Shown here in pieces: positions 9,284 through 17,004 of a stretch of 64,000 nucleotides of DNA. The position numbers and the translations under genes were made by a program. Source of the DNA: Neobacillus rhizophilus (GTDB lineage: Bacteria; Bacillota; Bacilli; Bacillales; Cytobacillaceae); contig NZ_JAGYPF010000001.1 of assembly GCF_018343535.1 (NCBI RefSeq), forward strand, positions 992,001 to 1,056,000, given 5' to 3'. The notes under the pieces are model-generated. The model saw nothing but the letters and a program-made list of their open reading frames with translations. It had not been told where the DNA came from and ran no database searches. Position 1 is the first letter of the stretch, and every line of letters begins with the position of its first letter.

Positions 9284-10232
9284 ATCCATCCTCCTCAAAC
9301 ACCAAGTCATTACTGCGGATCGTCATCAATTCGTGCCGGTCATAACTGTTTTGCAATAACAGCCTCATCGCCTGGGCCCGAATCGATTTTTCAATGATGT
9401 TGCGGACATATCTCCCGTTGGAAAAATGATTGGGACTTAAGACAGACTTCACCCATATTAAATGATCCTTTATTTTCTTTTCTGCCTCATGACTTAACGA
9501 ATATTCCCTTTCCACCAGCATCTTCGCCCCGATTTGCATTAATTGTTCAATATTGTAATCCGGGAAATCAATCACTAGTGGAAAACGGGAATGGAGCCCT
9601 GGATTTAACGATAGAAAATAATCCATTTCTCTTGAGTAGCCGGCTAGAATGAGGACAAACTCATGCTGTTTATCCTCCATATGCTTCACGAGAGTATCAA
9701 TCGCTTCTTTGCCAAAATCCTTTTCGCCGCCGCGTCCTAAGGAATAAGCTTCATCAATAAACAATATCCCGCCATGAGCTTTCTTTACCAAGTCCCTCGT
9801 CTTTTGTGCTGTATGGCCGATATACTCCCCAACGAGGTCAGCCCGCTCCGCTTCGATTAAATGTCCCTTCGTTAGCACGTTCATTTTTTGAAAAAGCTTG
9901 CCAATCAGCCGTGCGACTGTGGTTTTCCCCGTTCCCGGATTACCTTTAAACATCATATGAAGGGCTTGCTTTTTTGCTTTGAGACCCATTTCTTCGCGCT
10001 TTTTATTGACATAAATCCATGCATAAATTTCTTTTATCGTTCGTTTCATTTCGTCCATGCCAACCAAAGCACCAAGTTCCTCTTCGATTTCCTTTAAGGC
10101 GGAATGCTCAGGGGGAATAACCTTTGGAGCAACTTGAAAATCAGTTAACGTTTTCGTTACTGTTTTTCTTTTTTGGGAGTTGAGAGAAACACTTATTTGG
10201 CCATTGCTTTTCATACGAATCGGTTGATCCAA
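9282..10232 (-). CDS. spoVK: Stage V sporulation protein K, CbbX-like AAA ATPase
   Basis: SpoVK is a mother-cell AAA+ ATPase needed for spore maturation in B. subtilis, related to the Rubisco activase CbbX. The product of about 316 residues has an N-terminal helical part, Walker A FKGNPGTGKTTVAR, the loop GEYIGHTAQKTRDL, Walker B GGILFIDEAYSLGRGGEKDFG, and sensor/arginine motifs around NPGLHSRFP and FSNGRYVRNIIEKS. TTG at 10232 is favoured because AGAGGTG lies six bases upstream; an upstream TTG at 10256 would add eight residues. It is encoded alone. A sporulation promoter is expected, but I could not identify one confidently. Confidence 0.95.
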   Translation of the reverse strand: MDQPIRMKSNGQISVSLNSQKRKTVTKTLTDFQVAPKVIPPEHSALKEIEEELGALVGMDEMKRTIKEIYAWIYVNKKREEMGLKAKKQALHMMFKGNPGTGKTTVARLIGKLFQKMNVLTKGHLIEAERADLVGEYIGHTAQKTRDLVKKAHGGILFIDEAYSLGRGGEKDFGKEAIDTLVKHMEDKQHEFVLILAGYSREMDYFLSLNPGLHSRFPLVIDFPDYNIEQLMQIGAKMLVEREYSLSHEAEKKIKDHLIWVKSVLSPNHFSNGRYVRNIIEKSIRAQAMRLLLQNSYDRHELMTIRSNDLVFEEDG

Positions 10233-10400
10233 AGCCTTCACCTCTCCTAAACGCAACCAGGATACGTAAAATAGCTTGCAGGAAATTTATGCCTTTCTTG
10301 TTTGTGGTGAGTTATTTCAAGAAAATCATAATCCTTCATTCTATTTGTATTCACCGTTCGGGAAATTCATTAAAAAAGTTTTTCTTTGAAAAAAATAATT

Positions 10401-10504
10401 GAAAACTCGCCGATTGGCGAGTCCGTGAGGACGAAGACAGAGGCGTAGTTGAATTTATGCGTTAGGAAAGTATAAATTTGTGAAATTTATGCTTTCCTAT
10501 TAGC
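10401..10504 (+). repeat. Structured dispersed repeat, copy 1
   Basis: This roughly 100-bp element starts GAAAACTCGCCGATTGGC. Its parts are hairpin A (ACTCGCC/GGCGAGT, 4-base loop), hairpin B (GTCC, GTGA loop, GGAC), the invariant stretch GACGAAGACAGAGGCG then TAGTTGAATTTATGC, and a long A/T-rich hairpin (AGGAAAGTATAAATTT with AAATTTATGCTTTCCT). Two more copies lie at 11787-11895 (minus) and 37804-37875 (plus). It fills the gap between spoVK and hfq. Confidence 0.85.
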
Positions 10505-10531
10505 AAAAAAAGAGCCCAAATGTATGGGCCC
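10505..10531 (-). terminator. Terminator of hfq
   Basis: On the minus strand GCCCA and TGGGC form a short GC-rich stem followed by a run of T residues. It lies just downstream of the hfq stop and abuts the dispersed repeat. Confidence 0.75.
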
Positions 10532-10543
10532 ACGGGTGAAGAT

Positions 10544-10774
10544 TTATTGATTTTCCAAGTCCAACTGCACATTTCTTTGCGGTGCAAAGGTTGAAATGGC
10601 ATGCTTATAAACCAATTGCTGTTTCCCCTCTGATTCAAACAAAACCGTAAAATTATCAAAGCCCTTGATTTGGCCTCGTAATTGGAATCCATTCAAAAGG
10701 AATACCGTTACATTGGTATTGTCTTTTCTGCATTGGTTTAAAAATTGGTCCTGAATATTGATTGTTGTTTTCAT
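10544..10774 (-). CDS. hfq: RNA chaperone Hfq
   Basis: Hfq forms a hexameric Sm-like ring that binds small RNAs and A-rich RNA. The 76-residue protein shows the Sm1 motif ([22 protein letters not shown]) and the Sm2 motif ([10 protein letters not shown]), with the short C-terminus typical of Firmicutes Hfq. GGAGG precedes the ATG. It lies 27 bp downstream of miaA on the same strand, the common miaA-hfq order, and they are probably one operon ended by the hairpin at 10505-10531. Confidence 0.97.
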   Translation of the reverse strand: MKTTINIQDQFLNQCRKDNTNVTVFLLNGFQLRGQIKGFDNFTVLFESEGKQQLVYKHAISTFAPQRNVQLDLENQ

Positions 10775-10801
10775 TTCATATATCCTCCTCTTTTATCTCT
10801 A

Positions 10802-11767
10802 CTAATATGTATTCGATTTTACTTGAAGCTTTCCTTCAACATATTGTGAAATTTCCATGATTTTTTTTGCGAAGCTGTTCACATTTGTCACATCAAACCA
10901 TTCAACCTCCATCTTGTTTCGAAACCATGTCAGCTGCCGTTTGGCATAACGCCGCGAGTTTTGCTTTAGGTTCTCGACAGCTTCCTCTAATGATATTTTA
11001 CCATCAAGATAGTCATAAATCTCTTTGTAGCCTATTGCCTGAATGGATTGGCAATCTCGCAAGCCCTGTCCGTACAATCCCTTTACTTCTTCAAATAGCC
11101 CTTCCTGCATCATTAAATCGACGCGGGAATTAATTCGCTCATAAAGTTTATCACGGTCCATCGTCAATCCGACAAGGGCGGTTTGGTAAAGCAGGTCCAG
11201 CACTTGAGATTTTTGTATTTCTTGTCTGGTTTTTCCTGTAAGATGGAAGATTTCTAGAGCACGAATTACCCTTCTAAGATTATTAGGATGAATCTCAGCG
11301 GCACTTTCCGGGTCAACCTCGATGAGTTCCTTATAGAGAGCCTCATTCCCTTCTCTATTCGCCCGTTCCTCAAGCTGCGTGCGGAATTCGTCATCTCCAG
11401 AAACATCGGAAAATTGATAATCATAGATGACAGATTGAACATAAAGCCCTGTTCCGCCAACAATGATGGGCAGTTTCCCTTTTTCGGCAATCTCCTTTAT
11501 TTTAGCTCGAACAAGGGTTTGAAATTCAGCAACGGAAAAATTTTCATCCGGCTCTCTTATATCAATTAAATGATGCGGAATCCCTTCCATTTCATCTTTC
11601 CTGATTTTCGCCGTTCCAATATCCATGCCGCGGTAAATTTGCATCGAATCCCCACTGATGATTTCGCCATTGAAACATTTAGCCATTTCTATGCTCAGCT
11701 TTGTTTTCCCCACAGCAGTTGGTCCGATGATCACTAATAATTTCTGATTTAATTCCAATCTTTTCAC
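10802..11767 (-). CDS. miaA: tRNA dimethylallyltransferase MiaA
   Basis: MiaA transfers a dimethylallyl group to N6 of A37 in tRNAs that read codons beginning with U. The protein has 321 residues, with P-loop GPTAVGKTKLSIEMA, GDSMQIYRGMDIGTAKI, the conserved HHLIDI segment, GGTGLYVQSVIYDY and the tRNA-binding segment SRRYAKRQLTWFRN. The start is a GTG codon at 11767 with GGGATAAGG upstream. It is followed by hfq. A dispersed repeat copy begins 20 bp upstream of the start. Confidence 0.97.
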   Translation of the reverse strand: MKRLELNQKLLVIIGPTAVGKTKLSIEMAKCFNGEIISGDSMQIYRGMDIGTAKIRKDEMEGIPHHLIDIREPDENFSVAEFQTLVRAKIKEIAEKGKLPIIVGGTGLYVQSVIYDYQFSDVSGDDEFRTQLEERANREGNEALYKELIEVDPESAAEIHPNNLRRVIRALEIFHLTGKTRQEIQKSQVLDLLYQTALVGLTMDRDKLYERINSRVDLMMQEGLFEEVKGLYGQGLRDCQSIQAIGYKEIYDYLDGKISLEEAVENLKQNSRRYAKRQLTWFRNKMEVEWFDVTNVNSFAKKIMEISQYVEGKLQVKSNTY

Positions 11768-11786
11768 ACTGCCTTATCCCTTTTTA

Positions 11787-11895
11787 GCTAATAAGAAAGT
11801 ATAAACTTTCTATCGAAAGCTTTTTACTTTCTTAACGCATAAATTCAACTACGCCTCTGTCTTCGTCCTATCGGACTCGCCATCGACGAGTTTTC
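11787..11895 (-). repeat. Structured dispersed repeat, copy 2
   Basis: This is the reverse-strand copy of the element at 10401-10504. It keeps hairpin A, hairpin B with loop GATA in place of GTGA, and the invariant GACGAAGACAGAGGCG stretch. The long terminal hairpin is also kept, with its arms changed together (AAGAAAG with CTTTCTT instead of AGGAAAG with CTTTCCT). It lies between miaA and the mreBH promoter. Confidence 0.85.
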
Positions 11896-12090
11896 ATTTA
11901 CAATCGACGCCTGTTAGGGGCGTTTCTCCTTTATCGTAACATAATTTTTAAAAGCAGTAGAACATCAAATAAGTATATACAATAATATTCTTTTCTATGC
12001 ACTTTTTGAAGAGGAATTTATATTTCAAATGTAAGAATTACATTTCGTGTAATTACAAAAAGATAACGGTTTTTTTACAAAGCGCTTTCT

Positions 12091-12120
12091 ACCCCCACAT
12101 TCATGATAGGCTTATTCGTA
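12091..12120 (+). promoter_or_regulatory. Possible SigI promoter of mreBH
   Basis: ACCCCC (12091-12096) and CGTA (12117-12120) are separated by 20 bp. They resemble the SigI -35 (ACCCCC) and -10 (CGAA/CGWA) elements described for B. subtilis, where mreBH is a SigI target. The expected start would be about 12126, leaving a 60-base leader. The sigI gene is not in this window. Confidence 0.5.
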
Positions 12121-12188
12121 AGATATTTTGTAAAAAATAATCGCATTTTGTCATTGGATGGAGAAAAATTAGAAATTAGGTGAATAGA

Positions 12189-13196
12189 ATGTTATCTACT
12201 TTTGATATTGGAATTGATTTAGGTACTGCAAATACATTGGTTTATAGCAAAAATAAGGGGATTGCCGTAAACGAGCCATCCGTTGTGGCAATAGATACCG
12301 TTTCGAAAAATATCGTCGCTGTCGGTACAGAAGCGAAAGAAATGATTGGGAAAACACCCGAAAAAATCGTGGCGATACGTCCGTTAAAAGATGGTGTCAT
12401 TGCTGACTTTGATGTCACAACAGAAATGCTTAAACAAATCTTGAAAATGGCTTCTAAAAAGATTGGCTTTGCGATGCGGAAGCCGAATGTTGTAGTCTGT
12501 ATTCCTTCCGGTTCGACAAGTGTTGAGAGAAGGGCGATTCAAGATGCCGTCCGTAACGCCGGAGCCAAGAAAATTACCTTGATTGAGGAGCCGGTAGCAG
12601 CGGCAATTGGTGCAGGCATGCCGATCGACGAGCCGGTTGCCAATGTGGTCGTGGATATCGGCGGCGGCAACACAGAGGTGGCAATTATTTCGTTCGGCGG
12701 CGTGGTTGCCTATCATTCTATAAAAATTGGCGGCGACCGTCTCGATGATGATATTATTCAGTATGTCCGCAAAGAGTACAATGTGCTAATCGGTGAAAGA
12801 ACGGCTGAGAATGTGAAATTTGAAATCGGTTATGCATTAATCGACCATGAGGAAAAGTTCATGGATGTCCGCGGCCGCGACCTGTTGACTGGTCTGCCAA
12901 AAACCATTAAACTTTCATCCTACGAAATTCGCGCGGCGATGAAGGAATCACTATTGCATATTTTAGAGGTCATCCGCGCCACACTTGAAGATAGCCCGGC
13001 CGAGTTAAGCGGTGATATCGTCGATCGCGGTGTAATTATCACGGGCGGCGGTGCGCTTATGAACGGGATGGAGGCATGGCTGAGCAGTGAAATTTTTGTA
13101 CCTGTCCAGCTGGCACCTAGTCCGCTTGAGTCAGTCGCAATCGGCACTGGTAAGGCACTGCAGTATATGAGTAAGATTCAGGTTGCGGTGAAATAA
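12189..13196 (+). CDS. mreBH: Actin-like cell-shape protein MreBH
   Basis: MreBH is one of the MreB-type actin homologues that organise lateral-wall synthesis; in B. subtilis it positions the hydrolase LytE. The 335-residue product has the actin phosphate-1 loop [12 protein letters not shown], the connector and phosphate-2 motif [26 protein letters not shown] and the adenosine motif [12 protein letters not shown]. Starting at ATG 12189, behind AGGTG, gives the B. subtilis MreBH length and N-terminal alignment; a GTG at 12180 is less likely. The family's usual GGGTTE reads GGGNTE here. The assignment to MreBH rather than MreB or Mbl rests on the isolated locus and sequence detail. Confidence 0.9.
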   Translation: MLSTFDIGIDLGTANTLVYSKNKGIAVNEPSVVAIDTVSKNIVAVGTEAKEMIGKTPEKIVAIRPLKDGVIADFDVTTEMLKQILKMASKKIGFAMRKPNVVVCIPSGSTSVERRAIQDAVRNAGAKKITLIEEPVAAAIGAGMPIDEPVANVVVDIGGGNTEVAIISFGGVVAYHSIKIGGDRLDDDIIQYVRKEYNVLIGERTAENVKFEIGYALIDHEEKFMDVRGRDLLTGLPKTIKLSSYEIRAAMKESLLHILEVIRATLEDSPAELSGDIVDRGVIITGGGALMNGMEAWLSSEIFVPVQLAPSPLESVAIGTGKALQYMSKIQVAVK

Positions 13197-13237
13197 ATTT
13201 AAAATCGGCGGTTCTTACAAGGCCGAAAATTCGGGAT

Positions 13238-13330
13238 TCGTAGATATAATCTGATAATCGTAGATATATTGGAATATTTCGTAGATATATTCTGAGAATT
13301 GTAGATATATTGAAAAATTTCGTAGATATA
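13238..13330. repeat. Five direct repeats TCGTAGATATA, about 20.5-bp spacing
   Basis: Units of (T/A)NGTAGATATA begin at 13238, 13258, 13279, 13299 and 13320, so spacing alternates between 20 and 21 bp. They lie in the gap after mreBH and before its terminator. They contain no reading frame and no strong inverted symmetry. Confidence 0.8.
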
Positions 13331-13437
13331 TTTGGAATCTCAATCTTGAAGTCACCAACTGATGCAAATTTTGTTGAGATACCGTATAAATTATTAGAAA
13401 TCTATTATAAGTAACTCAAGTTTTTAACTTTTCATGC

Positions 13438-13482
13438 AAAAAGCCGCATTCCTTCAACTATTGAAGGAGAATGCGGCTTTTT
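13438..13482. terminator. Bidirectional terminator
   Basis: AAAAAGCCGCATT pairs with AATGCGGCTTTTT. An inner stem CCTTCAA/TTGAAGG closes a CTA loop, with a two-base AG bulge. It separates mreBH from the convergent membrane protein gene. Confidence 0.88.
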
Positions 13483-13485
13483 AAT

Positions 13486-13938
13486 TTAGATATCATTCTG
13501 TTTTTTTCGTAAACTATTAAAATACAGAAAAATAGGCAATGGAATAATAATGAATCCCAGGCTTTTGATGATTTGGTTCTTTGCCTGTCCCCGTGTTTGG
13601 TTCTTTTGATCTTCGACGGCCTGTTCGTAATTCGCGCGCAGTTCTTTTTCTGTCAATTTTTCTCCATTTTCGTTCGGAATCTTACCGCTTTCTTTCATCA
13701 TTTTGTAATCATCATAGCTTTGATAATAACTTGGCGGACTGATCAAATCAGCTGCCGCCATAAAAATCGATATCCCGCCTCCGATGACCATCATCAGGGT
13801 TGCAAATAATACCAAATACGTGTAAAGATGGCGAATCACTGCCTCTCCCCCCTTGTCTTTATATTTCACTACAGAAACAACAATAAAAATAAGCAAAACT
13901 GCAGGTAAAAATATACTTAATAGACTATAGGCAATCAA
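13486..13938 (-). CDS. Small integral membrane protein, function unknown
   Basis: The protein has 150 residues. Helices at about 5-25 and 40-62 are followed by a polar segment (about 70-120) rich in Tyr, Lys, Glu and Gln. A third helix at about 126-142 precedes a basic tail. The polar loop contains EKLTEKELRANYEQAVEDQ. I do not recognise a domain or assign a function. The ATG follows GGGGGAGAGG. It shares a terminator with mreBH but is transcribed separately. Confidence 0.6.
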   Translation of the reverse strand: MIAYSLLSIFLPAVLLIFIVVSVVKYKDKGGEAVIRHLYTYLVLFATLMMVIGGGISIFMAAADLISPPSYYQSYDDYKMMKESGKIPNENGEKLTEKELRANYEQAVEDQKNQTRGQAKNQIIKSLGFIIIPLPIFLYFNSLRKKQNDI

Positions 13939-14226
13939 GGCCTCTCCCCCATTTTTTCAAATGGTCAATCCTTACAATATAATTATTTCACCAATGTTAA
14001 ATCATTCCAATACGATTTAAGGTTATTTTGTTGCAAATTTCGCAATCTTTTTGGGTTTCTATTTCATTGGCAATCGGCAACTTATAGGTTATTTTCAGCT
14101 AAAGGACAGTTCTCCGGTAAAATAACGGCTCTATTTTTACCATTCCCCCCGAATTGAACCTTAGTTTTTTTGGCGGGCATTCTCATAAATACATATAATG
14201 AAAAAAACAGATAAGTTGGTGATAGC

Positions 14227-14433
14227 ATGACCCATATCATAACCGGACCAAATTGGGCAATCTATTCAGGTGTACATGCACCTATGGTTGGTCCCTGGAA
14301 CCAACCCTTACAGCACAACTATGATACCATTCACATTGGACATCATATCTATCACTTGGTACCCACACTTTACGGGTATCCACCCGCATTTCCATACCTA
14401 GGGCCATACGTCCCATTTCGAAATGTCTATTAA
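14227..14433 (+). CDS. Short His/Pro/Tyr-rich protein, spore-coat-like composition
   Basis: The predicted product has 68 residues and is rich in His, Pro, Tyr and Gly (PWNQPLQHNYDTIHIGHHIY, then PYVPFRNVY). It has no signal peptide or membrane segment. Composition resembles small spore-coat or inner-coat proteins, but I do not recognise a family, so this is only a suggestion. GGTGAT lies shortly before the ATG. A hairpin with GGGAAAT/ATTTCCC stem follows. No convincing SigE or SigK promoter could be assigned in the 280-bp gap upstream, which otherwise appears empty. Confidence 0.5.
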   Translation: MTHIITGPNWAIYSGVHAPMVGPWNQPLQHNYDTIHIGHHIYHLVPTLYGYPPAFPYLGPYVPFRNVY

Positions 14434-14457
14434 TGTAAAATCAAATTCAGAAGAAGG

Positions 14458-14485
14458 GGGGGAAATCCAAATTTCCCTCTCTTTT
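14458..14485 (+). terminator. Probable terminator of the 68-aa gene
   Basis: GGGAAAT pairs with ATTTCCC around a four-base loop and is followed by a T-rich stretch. Confidence 0.6.
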
Positions 14486-14524
14486 ATTATCTAATTTAAC
14501 AGCGCGAAATATTTTTATACATAT

Positions 14525-14551
14525 GGGAACCAAAATCCCCATCTTAGGCTC
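14525..14551 (+). promoter_or_regulatory. Candidate ECF-sigma promoter of the carboxypeptidase gene
   Basis: GGGAACC (14525-14531), a 16-bp spacer and GCTC (14548-14551) form an ECF-like -35/-10 pair 44 bp before the start codon. The same pair, with a 17-bp spacer, stands before the sigma-factor gene at 15477-15504. The shared motifs suggest one sigma reads both. Confidence 0.55.
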
Positions 14552-14594
14552 TAATTAAACAGAATTATATTTTTGTTTAAAGGAGAGCTTCATC

Positions 14595-15461
14595 ATGATT
14601 ATTAAAAAGATTCCTGTTTTACTAGTTTCAACACTTTGTCTGTTCGGAGTATGGGTAAAGGGTTCAAACGGACCGGAGCAGCCGAATTTACCAATTAGGG
14701 CGGAAGCAGCCCTTTTGATGGATTTTCACTCAGGCCGGGTGTTATTTTCGAAAAATGAAAGTGAGAAACTTTTTCCTGCGAGTACAACTAAGGTTTTAAC
14801 CGCTTGGGTTGCAATCAAACATGGGGAGTTAAATGAACAGGTAAAGGTTGGAAAAGAGGTATCTTTTCGATCTCCTGGGGAAAGTACTGCTTGGCTGAAG
14901 GAAGGACAAACCCTTACACTAAGAGAATTATTAATCGGAATGATGCTTCCATCGGGGAATGACGCCGCAAGAACAGTGGCTGTTCATATTGGTAAAAAAC
15001 ACCTGGGTACGCCAAATATTTCAGATGAGGAAGCCATCAATCATTTTGTTGCCATGATGAATCAACAGGCTGAAGAAGTTGGAGCCAATCATTCTCATTT
15101 TATGAATCCAACAGGGCTTCACCATCCCGAACATTATTCTACTGCCGAGGATTTAGCTCTAATTTCTAAAGCAGTTATGAAACATAAAGACTTTCAAGAA
15201 ATTGTAAACCTACAAAACTTTACAAATCCACTCCTTACATATCAAAATACGAATAAGCTTCTTGATTCTAATAGCACCTACTATTTTAAAGGAACGAACG
15301 GAATAAAGACTGGTTTTACGGATGAAGCAGGCTATTGTCTCATCTCTTCTGCAGAACGAAATGGAAAAGAATATATAGCTGTTGTTTTAAAATCTTCACA
15401 GGATGGTGTTTGGAAGGACTCAACAACCTTATTAAATAAGGGTTTTTCTACTTCCCCATAA
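14595..15461 (+). CDS. D-alanyl-D-alanine carboxypeptidase (class A low-mass PBP)
   Basis: This exported serine DD-peptidase trims the terminal D-Ala of peptidoglycan stem peptides. All three catalytic motifs are present: SxxK as STTK (residues 63-66), SxN as SGN (120-122) and KTG (238-240). It has an N-terminal signal segment (about 1-20). At 288 residues it lacks the C-terminal PBP5_C stalk and amphipathic anchor of DacA/DacF, so it may be released or held by an uncleaved signal helix. AGGAGAG precedes the ATG. The ECF sigma/anti-sigma pair follows about 80 bp downstream, and shared promoter-like motifs suggest it is a target of that sigma factor. Confidence 0.88.
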   Translation: MIIKKIPVLLVSTLCLFGVWVKGSNGPEQPNLPIRAEAALLMDFHSGRVLFSKNESEKLFPASTTKVLTAWVAIKHGELNEQVKVGKEVSFRSPGESTAWLKEGQTLTLRELLIGMMLPSGNDAARTVAVHIGKKHLGTPNISDEEAINHFVAMMNQQAEEVGANHSHFMNPTGLHHPEHYSTAEDLALISKAVMKHKDFQEIVNLQNFTNPLLTYQNTNKLLDSNSTYYFKGTNGIKTGFTDEAGYCLISSAERNGKEYIAVVLKSSQDGVWKDSTTLLNKGFSTSP

Positions 15462-15476
15462 AAATTTTAATTTAAC

Positions 15477-15504
15477 GGGAACCATTTGTTGCCTATATTT
15501 GCTC
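15477..15504 (+). promoter_or_regulatory. Candidate autoregulatory ECF-sigma promoter
   Basis: GGGAACC (15477-15483), 17 bp, then GCTC (15501-15504), 34 bp before the sigma-factor start. The motif pair matches that upstream of the carboxypeptidase gene. Confidence 0.55.
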
Positions 15505-15538
15505 AAATAAATGTAAAAAAAGAAAGGAGTGTAAGGAA

Positions 15539-16084
15539 TTGGATTCACAAATGGAACTTGACGTTCTAAGGGCACAAAAGGGCGACCACGAAGCCTTTAC
15601 ACGCCTCATCAAAGCAATGGAGCCTAGCTTCTACCGAATAGCCTCCACGATTATGAAATCAGAAACTGACAGCCTGGATGCTGCTCAGGAAACGATTGTG
15701 AAGGCATATCTTTCCCTACATACACTAAAAGAGCCTCGATACTTTAAGACATGGGTTACGAGAATCTTAATAAGGGAGTGCATGCGTCTTTTAAAAGTAA
15801 AAAATAAGGTTGTTCCCTTGAATTTGGATATAAATACACAGCAGCCTGAAGCTTCTATAGAAGAAAAGTTAGATGTGAGAGATGGTATAAGCAGACTCGA
15901 AAGCGAATATAGGGTTGTCATTTCACTCTATTATCTTCAGGACCTATCCATTAAGGATATTGCTGAAATCATTGATCAACCCGAAGGAACGGTTAAATCC
16001 AGATTAAGCCGTGCCAGAAAAAAGCTTGAAAAATGGCTATCGAACGATACAGAAGCGGGAGGTATAAGAAATGAAAGAATCTAA
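15539..16084 (+). CDS. ECF (extracytoplasmic function) RNA polymerase sigma factor
   Basis: The protein has 181 residues, with region 2 (EAFTRLIKAMEPSFYRIAST and DAAQETIVKAYLSL) and region 4 (SLYYLQDLSIKDIAEIIDQP then EGTVKSRLSRARKKL) joined by a short linker. It resembles the SigV/SigW-like group of Bacillus. TTG at 15539 is the likely start, behind AAAGGAGTG; an in-frame ATG at 15551 is an alternative. The last 14 bases overlap the next gene, which looks like its anti-sigma factor. The preceding gene is a cell-wall carboxypeptidase, so a cell-envelope signal is likely. Confidence 0.9.
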   Translation: MDSQMELDVLRAQKGDHEAFTRLIKAMEPSFYRIASTIMKSETDSLDAAQETIVKAYLSLHTLKEPRYFKTWVTRILIRECMRLLKVKNKVVPLNLDINTQQPEASIEEKLDVRDGISRLESEYRVVISLYYLQDLSIKDIAEIIDQPEGTVKSRLSRARKKLEKWLSNDTEAGGIRNERI

Positions 16085-16895
16085 ATTGGACCGAGAACTG
16101 AATGCATTTGTTAATCAACAGAGAAATACTGTTGTACCAGCAGCTTTTAGCAAGGGCATTGATCAGGCATTAGCCAACCTGCCTGGTTTTACTGAAAATA
16201 AGCCTTTAAAAAAGAAGAGCAGAAAGTGGCTCTACTCTGCTGCGGCAGCAGGTTTTCTGGGCGTTGGAATTCTTGGATCCGGATTTGCTTCTCCCGCTAT
16301 GGCTGACATGCTCATCAAAGTGCCTGGTTTAAACTTCATTTTTTCTGCTGTTTATAAGGATGTATCTAAGGAGCAGGAAGATCCGCATTTGTTAAGGGGT
16401 TCCCAGTTTCACTACGGGGAAAAAGGTCCCTTTAATACCGAAGGGGTCTCCGTTAAAGTAAAGATCTTTACTGATTATACAGAAGAAGTTGAGAGTTATA
16501 TTGGAATGAAGATTCCCCACCTGGACAGGAATGCCGACCACTTGACTATTAGGGTAGATAAACACGGTGAAAAGCAGTTCGAGATTATCGAAATGGGATC
16601 TTTAAACGGTGAAGATGTCGTATTGAGTGTTGTTCCATATGCCGTTAATTCTCCACAGTTTGAGGGTCAAAGTGTAAATCCAGTAATCGGACCCACCATT
16701 GATATAAGTGGAGTAAAGGCTGACATGCTCTCCTATCAATTCAGCCAAACCGACAAAGAAAACAGAACAAATTATATTACATGGAAAAGAAATAAATTTA
16801 CTTTCGTTTTAGCTGGTACAGCCTCCATTGAGAAACTAACTGGAATTGCAAAAAATATCGATAACCAGGCTATAAATTTAGAAAAGAATAAATAA
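16071..16895 (+). CDS. Transmembrane anti-sigma factor, DUF4179-type
   Basis: The protein has 274 residues, with a cytoplasmic N-terminus of about 50 residues, one transmembrane helix (about 50-70, LYSAAAAGFLGVGILGSGFA) and an extracytoplasmic domain. The segment right after the helix, ASPAMADMLIKVPGLNFIFS, is typical of the DUF4179 anti-sigma group. The cytoplasmic end presumably binds the ECF sigma encoded just upstream, with which it overlaps by 14 bp. No zinc-binding HxxxCxxC motif is seen, so it is not a ZAS-type anti-sigma. How the outer domain senses a signal is unknown. Confidence 0.8.
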   Translation: MKESKLDRELNAFVNQQRNTVVPAAFSKGIDQALANLPGFTENKPLKKKSRKWLYSAAAAGFLGVGILGSGFASPAMADMLIKVPGLNFIFSAVYKDVSKEQEDPHLLRGSQFHYGEKGPFNTEGVSVKVKIFTDYTEEVESYIGMKIPHLDRNADHLTIRVDKHGEKQFEIIEMGSLNGEDVVLSVVPYAVNSPQFEGQSVNPVIGPTIDISGVKADMLSYQFSQTDKENRTNYITWKRNKFTFVLAGTASIEKLTGIAKNIDNQAINLEKNK

Positions 16896-16940
16896 AAAAA
16901 TACAGTAATCTTTTTACTATGACAGCAAGATTCTTCAATA

Positions 16941-16977
16941 AGAAAAGCCTTGGTATTAAAAAATCCAAGGCTTTTCT
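16941..16977. terminator. Bidirectional terminator
   Basis: AGAAAAGCCTTGG pairs perfectly with CCAAGGCTTTTCT. It lies between the anti-sigma gene and the convergent mutL. Confidence 0.85.
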
Positions 16978-17004
16978 CATAAATACAATATTTCCAAAAA
17001 TATC

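Noticed and set aside
10401..10440. Hammerhead-ribozyme-like core (GTCC-GTGA-GGAC-GAA) in the dispersed repeat.
   Set aside because: The stem and GAA match a hammerhead stem II, but the required CUGANGA core reads TTGGCGA or ATGGCGA in the copies. The C3 and A6 positions are wrong, and the base after GAA is G. A catalytic hammerhead is unlikely.
12189..13196. MreB or Mbl rather than MreBH.
   Set aside because: The gene is not in the mreBCD or spoIIID context, and its sequence, length and SigI-like promoter fit MreBH better.
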